From NCBI RefSeq assembly GCF_026151205.1, contig NC_087084.1, positions 6,869,394 through 6,933,393 of the forward strand: DNA of 64,000 bases, in the 5' to 3' direction. Positions 57,901-64,000 of this stretch are shown in pieces. The notes below the pieces were generated by a model, which ran no database searches, had not been told where the DNA came from, and was given only the letters and a program-made list of their open reading frames with translations. A program made the translations under genes and the position numbers. The stretch comes from Bolinopsis microptera (taxonomy: Eukaryota > Ctenophora > Tentaculata > Lobata > Bolinopsidae). Each line of letters opens with the position of its first letter. Positions within the stretch are counted from its first letter, which is position 1.

Positions 57901-60900
57901 AAATCTAATTGTCCCCATCTACTGGAAATTATTGAATTGTTAAATAAAAGGAACTAGATGTACTGATAACTTAATGATCTCTAAATCTAATTGTCCCCAT
58001 CTACTGGAAATCATTAAACTATTAAAAAGTGATTACCTAATGATCTTTAAATCTAATTGTCCCCATCTACTGGAAATTATTAAAAAGAAGGAACTAGATG
58101 TACTGATTACTTAATGATCTTTTAATCTAATTGTCCCTATCTACTGGAAATTATTGAATTGTTCAATAAAAGGAACTAGAATACTAGATGTACTGATTAC
58201 TTAATGATATTTAAATCTAATTTTCCCCATCTACAGGAAATCATCAAATTATTAAATAGAAAGAACTAGATGTAGTGATTACTTAATGATCTTTAAATCT
58301 AATTGTCCCCATCTACTGGAAATTATTAAACTATTAAAAAGTGATTACTTAATGATCTTTAAATCTAATTGTCCCCATCTACTGGAAATTATTAAAAAGA
58401 AGGAACTAGATGTACTGATTACTTAATGATCTTTAAATATAATTGTCCCCATCTACTGGAAATTATTAAACTATTAAATAGAAGGAACTAGATGTACTGA
58501 TTACTTAATGATCTTTAAATCTAATTGTCCCCATCTACTGGAAATTATTAAACTATTAAATAGAAGGAACTAGATGTACTGATTACTTAATGATCTTTAA
58601 ATCTAATTGTCCCCATCTACTGGAAATTATTAAATTATTAAATAGAAGGAACTAGATGTACTTATTATTTAATGATCTTTAAATCCAATTGTCCCTATCT
58701 ACTGGAAATTATTAAATTATTAAATAGAAGGAACTAGATGTAGTGATTACTTAATGATCTCTAAATCTAATTGTCCCCATCTACTGGAAATTATTGAATT
58801 GGAAATCAATAAATTATTAAATAGAAGGAACTAGATGTACTGATAACTTAATGATCTCTCAATCTAATTGTCCCCATCTACTGGAAATTATTGAATTTTT
58901 AAATAAAAGGAACTTATAGATGTACTGATTACTTATAATGATCTCTAAATCTAATTGTCCCTATCTACTGGAAATTATTGAATTGTTAAATAAAAGGAAC
59001 TAGAATACTAGATGTACTGATTACTTAATGATATTTAAATCTAATTGTCCCTATCTAGTAGGAATCATTAACCTATTAAATAGAAGGAACTAGATGTACT
59101 GATCTCTAAATCTAATTGTCCCCATCTACTGGAAATCATTAAACTGTTAAATAGAAGGAACTAGATGTACTGATTACTTAATGGTCTTTTAATCTAATTG
59201 TCCCCATCTACTGGAAATTATTAAACTATTAAAAAGTGATTACTTAATGATCTTTAAATCTAATTGTCCCCATCTACTGGAAATTATTAAAAAGAAGGAA
59301 CTAAATGTACTGATTACTTAATGATCTTTAAATATAATTGTCCCCATCTACTGGAAATTATTAAACTATTAAATAGAAGGAACTAGATGTACTGATTACT
59401 TAATGATCCTTAAATCTAATTGTCCCCATCTACTGGAAATTATTAAACTATTAAATAGAAGGAACTAGATGTACTGATTACTTAATGATCTTTAAATCTA
59501 ATTGTCCCCATCTACTGGAAATTATTAAATTATTAAATAGAAGGAACTAGATGTACTTATTATTTAATGATCTTTAAATCCAATTGTCCCTATCTACTGG
59601 AAATTATTAAATTATTAAATAGAAGGAACTAGATGTAGTGATTACTTAATGATCTCTAAATCTAATTGTCCCCATCTACTGGAAATTATTGAATTGGAAA
59701 TCAATAAATTATTAAATAGAAGGAACTAGATGTACTGATAACTTAATGATCTCTAAATCTAATTGTCCCCATCTACTGGAAATTATTGAATTTTTAAATA
59801 AAAGGAACTTATAGATGTACTGATTACTTATAATGATCTCTAAATCTAATTGTCCCTATCTACTGGAAATTATTGAATTGTTAAATAAAAGGAACTAGAA
59901 TACTAGATGTACTGATTACTTAATGATATTTAAATCTAATTGTCCCTATCTAGTAGGAATCATTAACCTATTAAATAGAAGGAACTAGATGTACTGATCT
60001 CTAAATCTAATTGTCCCCATCTACTGGAAATCATTAAACTGTTAAATAGAAGGAACTAGATGTACTGATTACTTAATGGTCTTTTAATCTAATTGTCCCT
60101 ATCTACTGGAAATTATTGAATTGTTAAATAAAAGGAACTAGAATACTAGATGTACTGTTTACTTAATGATCTTTAAATCTAATTGTCCCCATCTACTGGA
60201 AATTATTAAACTATTAAAAAGTGATTACTTAATGATCTTTAAATCTAATTGTCCCCATCTACTGGAAATTATTAAAAAGAAGGAACTAGATGTACTGATT
60301 ACTTAATGATCTTTAAATATAATTGTCCCCATCTACTGGAAATTATTAAACTATTAAATAGAAGGAACTAGATGTACTGATTACTTAATGATCTTTAAAT
60401 CTAATTGTCCCCATCTACTGGAAATTATTAAACTATTAAATAGAAGGAACTAGATGTACTGATTACTTAATGATCTTTAAATCTAATTGTCCCCATCTAC
60501 TGGAAATTATTAAATTATTAAATAGAAGGAACTAGATGTACTTATTATTTAATGATCTTTAAATCCAATTGTCCCTATCTACTGGAAATTATTAAATTAT
60601 TAAATAGAAGGAACTAGATGTAGTGATTACTTAATGATCTCTAAATCTAATTGTCCCCATCTACTGGAAATTATTGAATTGGAAATCAATAAATTATTAA
60701 ATAGAAGGAACTAGATGTACTGATAACTTAATGATCTCTAAATCTAATTGTCCCCATCTACTGGAAATTATTGAATTTTTAAATAAAAGGAACTTATAGA
60801 TGTACTGATTACTTATAATGATCTCTAAATCTAATTGTCCCTATCTACTGGAAATTATTGAATTGTTAAATAAAAGGAACTAGAATACTAGATATACTGA

Positions 60901-61172
60901 TTACTTAATGATATTTAAATCTAATTGTCCCTATCTAGTAGGAATCATTAAACTATTAAATTGAAGGAACTAGATGTACTGATCTCTAAATCTAATTGTC
61001 CCCATCTACTGGAAATCATTAAACTGTTAAATAGAAGGAACTAGATGTACTGATTACTTAATGGTCTTTTAATCTAATTGTCCCTATCTACTGGAAATTA
61101 TTGAATTGTTAAATAAAAGGAACTAGAATACTAGATGTACTGTTTACTTAATGATATCTAAATCTAATTGTC
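54993..61172. repeat. Satellite array, ~82-bp monomer, right block
   Basis: Resumes the monomer broken at 48991 and continues to CCCCATTTAAGGGGCC. The order of variants copies the left block: from about 55240 it repeats the pattern seen from 44265, an offset of about 10,975 bp. Removing the 6,001-bp insertion leaves a higher-order period near 4.97 kb. Marker monomers TTTTCCCCATCTACAGG lie near 56090 and 58215, again about 2.13 kb apart. Confidence 0.95.
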
Positions 61173-63101
61173 CCCATTTAAGGGGCCAATTAATTAAATA
61201 GTAGCCTCCTGAATAATCTTGCTTGCTTCAAGCTTTCAAGGTTAATATATGTGTTCTTCTGACATTAAAACCACTACAAACATACATATATAATACTTGC
61301 AAACGAGATGAACAGTACCATGCATCGAAAAGTGCCACAAAGAAAAGTTTATAAATCATTAATTTTGCTTGCTTGGATATATGTATTACAGCTGGCATTA
61401 AAACTATAGATAAAGTGAAAGAAGCGTATGACTTAATGAAAAATCAAATGACAGATGACAGATGACAATTGTAATCAAGCTGGCATTAAAACCATACAAA
61501 AAGGAAAAGAAGCGTATGACTTTATGACATGACAAATCAAATGACAGGTGATCAGCAATTAGCACTGACCTGTTTTCCCACACCGAATAAATTTAACTCC
61601 TTGAACAATTAGAGTTCTTTTGGACACCAGACTATTCGGAAATCGGACCTGAAAGAGTTTTAACCTTACAAATTGAACAAAAAAATTAACAAAGGATTGA
61701 AAGCTTAACTCAACCTTTCGGGAACAGAAGCAACACTCATAGATGTTCGTGGAGTATCAAAAAATCACTAGTTAAAATTTGTATCGAATAAGAGAAGATA
61801 TCAATTTGACAAGAAAAGATTTATCGCAGACACGCGCCACGCGGTTTATTTAGACGCTTATCCAATGCGAAATTCAAATATCGCTCTTTTCGTGAAATTG
61901 ATGGCGAGTGAATTAGTAGCGCCGACTTCGTAGCACTTGCCATGGAGAAGAAAGCGGCGCGCGCTACTTCGAAGAAATTTAGACGAGTAACATCCGTCAA
62001 CCACCAACCACGGAACGTTGAAATCTAAATGCTGAAAATGACAAATGACACGATTGAGCTGCTGCGCGAAAGTTTGATTTCGTTCGGAGGAAGCTCACAG
62101 CAGAAAGCTTAACAAAACGAAAAGTTGTATTTTCAAAACTCTGTCCCATTTTCAGATATGAAAATGTCTGAGCACACATTTGACAGAGTGGATGAAATTT
62201 TTGCCCAGAAACCAATTAGTCAGTTAATTGATGATACAGTATGAAAACAAATTGGGTTGAGTCAAAATATCGAAAAAAAATTGGAAAATCATACTGTCCC
62301 AAGGCCATACTCTGTCCCATTTTCAGTTTTTGAAGCTGAAATTTCCAGGCGGCCGAAATTTTACAGTTTTGACCGAATTTCACACCCGCAACCAATTAGT
62401 CAATCAACTATAGATGAAAATTGACACGATTGAAGTAAGTTATATTGTATTCTATTGTAAATGATATGATAATTTAAAGAGAAAAACTCGACTAATTGTT
62501 ACCGATTGATTGTTAAATAATCACTTACTCAAACGATACCAGTTCTTAAAGTTAACCAGTCACGCAGTACGCGTAGACACATGTGACATGGCTATGTGAA
62601 CTTGAAAACAGCTGTTAAAATTTTAACTTTAATAGGATGTTTTGGATATGATCAGTTATTGAAAAAAATTGGTCGAATCGAATTTTAATCGTGGTTCCGA
62701 GTTCACATGCAAATCACATCCTGTTGATGGTATTTTTACAATGTTTTATCGAATAGAAGGTTAAGTTAAGAAATGTTTTTTTCCGTGTTTCAATTGTTAA
62801 TCCATCATATCACACACAGCACTCAGCAGAGATCAGTTAAGGTGTCACGTGACTTTTTGGTTTTGTAGATCTGCAATGAGAGACACGGGCGTTAAATCTC
62901 AGTTTTAGTCTATTGATTTTAATTAAAAAATAACAAGTTATCAAATAGGTTCACTGTCCGTTAGATTAGCGGTTTCTCACAAATTGAAAGGAACTTAAAA
63001 TTAAATGGGTAAAATGTTAGACATTCTATAAAACTAAAAGGCAAGATTCACGGAATTGCAAATTAACCTAAGAAGTTATAGTTATACAGCGTACCTGTCA
63101 A
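61173..63101. other. Non-coding stretch with small duplications
   Basis: Two ~90-bp imperfect copies near 61390-61550 start CTGGCATTAAAAC and contain GAAGCGTATGACTT. A piece of the GC-rich dispersed repeat lies at 61905-62005. Two similar segments near 62139-62230 and 62310-62420 share ACTCTGTCCCATTTTCAG and ACCAATTAGTCA. A GTCACGTGAC site lies at 62844-62853. No exon is supported. Confidence 0.45.
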
Positions 63102-64000
63102 TTATTCCACAGTTTTGCAGTGATGTTTTTTCAGGTGAGCTATTAGAGCATTATCAGTTGTATGCCCTGTAAACTCAGCTAGTAACTCCCAGCGTCCTCT
63201 CAAGTCCTCGATCATTTCTGATGTTACTTCCTTAAATTAATTATTTTAAATTTAAAACTGTGTTCATCTTGACTAGCTCCTAGTTTTCAACAAAGTTTTA
63301 TATAATGTAGATAAGATGTCTGAAAATTGAAACATATTTAGATTTAAAAACGTCGTGTTTATAACCCCTTGAATCTTGATAGGAACCTGACGCATTTACA
63401 ACTGTCAAAGTATATTTTCAAACCTCAGTCTACGTCTACAAGTTCTTACGTTCTCGAAAAAGTCAGGAAAACGGAGGATGGCCCAACGGTTATTGCAATC
63501 ACCAGATTCCTCAGTTTCGTTGTCTCCTCTTAGTATTTCGCTGCTACAGTGATGTTTTGTCAAATGTGCTATTAGGGTGTCGTCTATTTGATGGCCATCA
63601 AACTCGGCAAGAAGCTCCCATCTCTTTCTCAAGTCTTGAAGCATTTCCTTCTCGATTGTCTGAAATGATGTGACAATATTATTGTAACTACCTAGTAATC
63701 TAGTATGGACATGATAAGTTGATTTAAAATTTACTTTAGCAATCGTCATCACAAACATGATTGGTTGTCTTAATTTCATTCATACAAGATCAAATTGACC
63801 TAAGCAGGTTGTTTATCGAATTTACTTAATCATCGCTTTTCTTTAATTTATCTCCACCTTATTGTAAATGTCGGATAAGCGTAGGAAAGCCCAGCGATTG
63901 TTGCAACCCCCCTCAGACTCTTTTGTAGGTCCCACAGTGGTGGGTATCCCAGTGGTTGGCTCGTGTGTGTGGGCAGGACAAGTTACGTTCAACGTTATAA
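63102..64000 (-). CDS. 3' end of a gene encoding ~70-residue repeats, function unknown
   Basis: Three in-phase (phase 0) exons: 63858 up to at least the window edge, 63659-63450 (70 codons), and 63230-63102 ending in TAA. The middle exon encodes one full repeat: TIEKEMLQDLRKRWELLAEF, then GHQIDDTLIAHLTKHHC, then CNNRWAILRFPDFFEN. The last exon repeats the first part (SEMIEDLRGRWELLAEFTGH, DNALIAHLKKHHC) and then stops. The edge exon holds the second part (GCNNRWAFLRLSDIYNK) of a preceding repeat. So the protein has at least three tandem copies, each ending at an intron, and the last is truncated. I do not recognise the domain. The conserved Trp, Leu-rich and His-His-Cys positions suggest a small helical fold, but this is inference. 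The first exon's acceptor lies outside the window or is not visible. Confidence 0.75.

Overview
The window is eukaryotic nuclear DNA, most likely from an invertebrate animal. It is AT-rich, has spliced genes with GT/AG introns of about 100 bp to 2.8 kb, contains mariner- and MULE-type transposons, and is unusually loaded with minisatellites. The lineage cannot be fixed from sequence alone. All three recognisable genes lie on the minus strand.

Region 1-18.6 kb holds no gene I can support. It contains many unrelated tandem arrays (108, 50, 41, 32, 22, 19 and 15 bp units), clusters of the E-box palindrome GTCACGTGAC, a 70-bp perfect palindrome and a small MITE with a G-run.

Region 18.6-27.6 kb is one complete 10-exon gene that splices in frame to a 455-residue protein. 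It has a signal peptide, a lumenal domain and seven membrane segments, and it reads as a GPR180-like protein (GpcrRhopsn4 family). Its introns carry minisatellites and a TA-flanked mariner-type element.

Region 27.6-32 kb is intergenic, with a retroelement C-terminal fragment and GC-rich dispersed repeats. Region 32.0-42.1 kb is a 16-exon gene for a MULE-transposase-like protein: a FAR1-like zinc module, a DDE core, a SWIM zinc finger and a basic tail. One exon has a 1-nt frameshift. One intron is almost entirely (GGGA)n. Its last intron holds a MULE-type element with long inverted repeats and a 9-bp target duplication, nested in another repeat. A different intron holds a small cousin of the giant element described next.

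Region 43.0-61.2 kb is a satellite built on an ~82-bp monomer with higher-order periods of ~2.1 and ~5 kb. It is interrupted at 48,992-54,992 by a 6.0-kb element with ~1.4-1.6 kb inverted arms, which are packed with the palindrome AGCGCTTATAAGCGCT. Region 63.1-64.0 kb is the 3' end of a third gene, encoding repeats of ~70 residues, one exon per repeat. No classical operon, CRISPR, rRNA or tRNA was seen.
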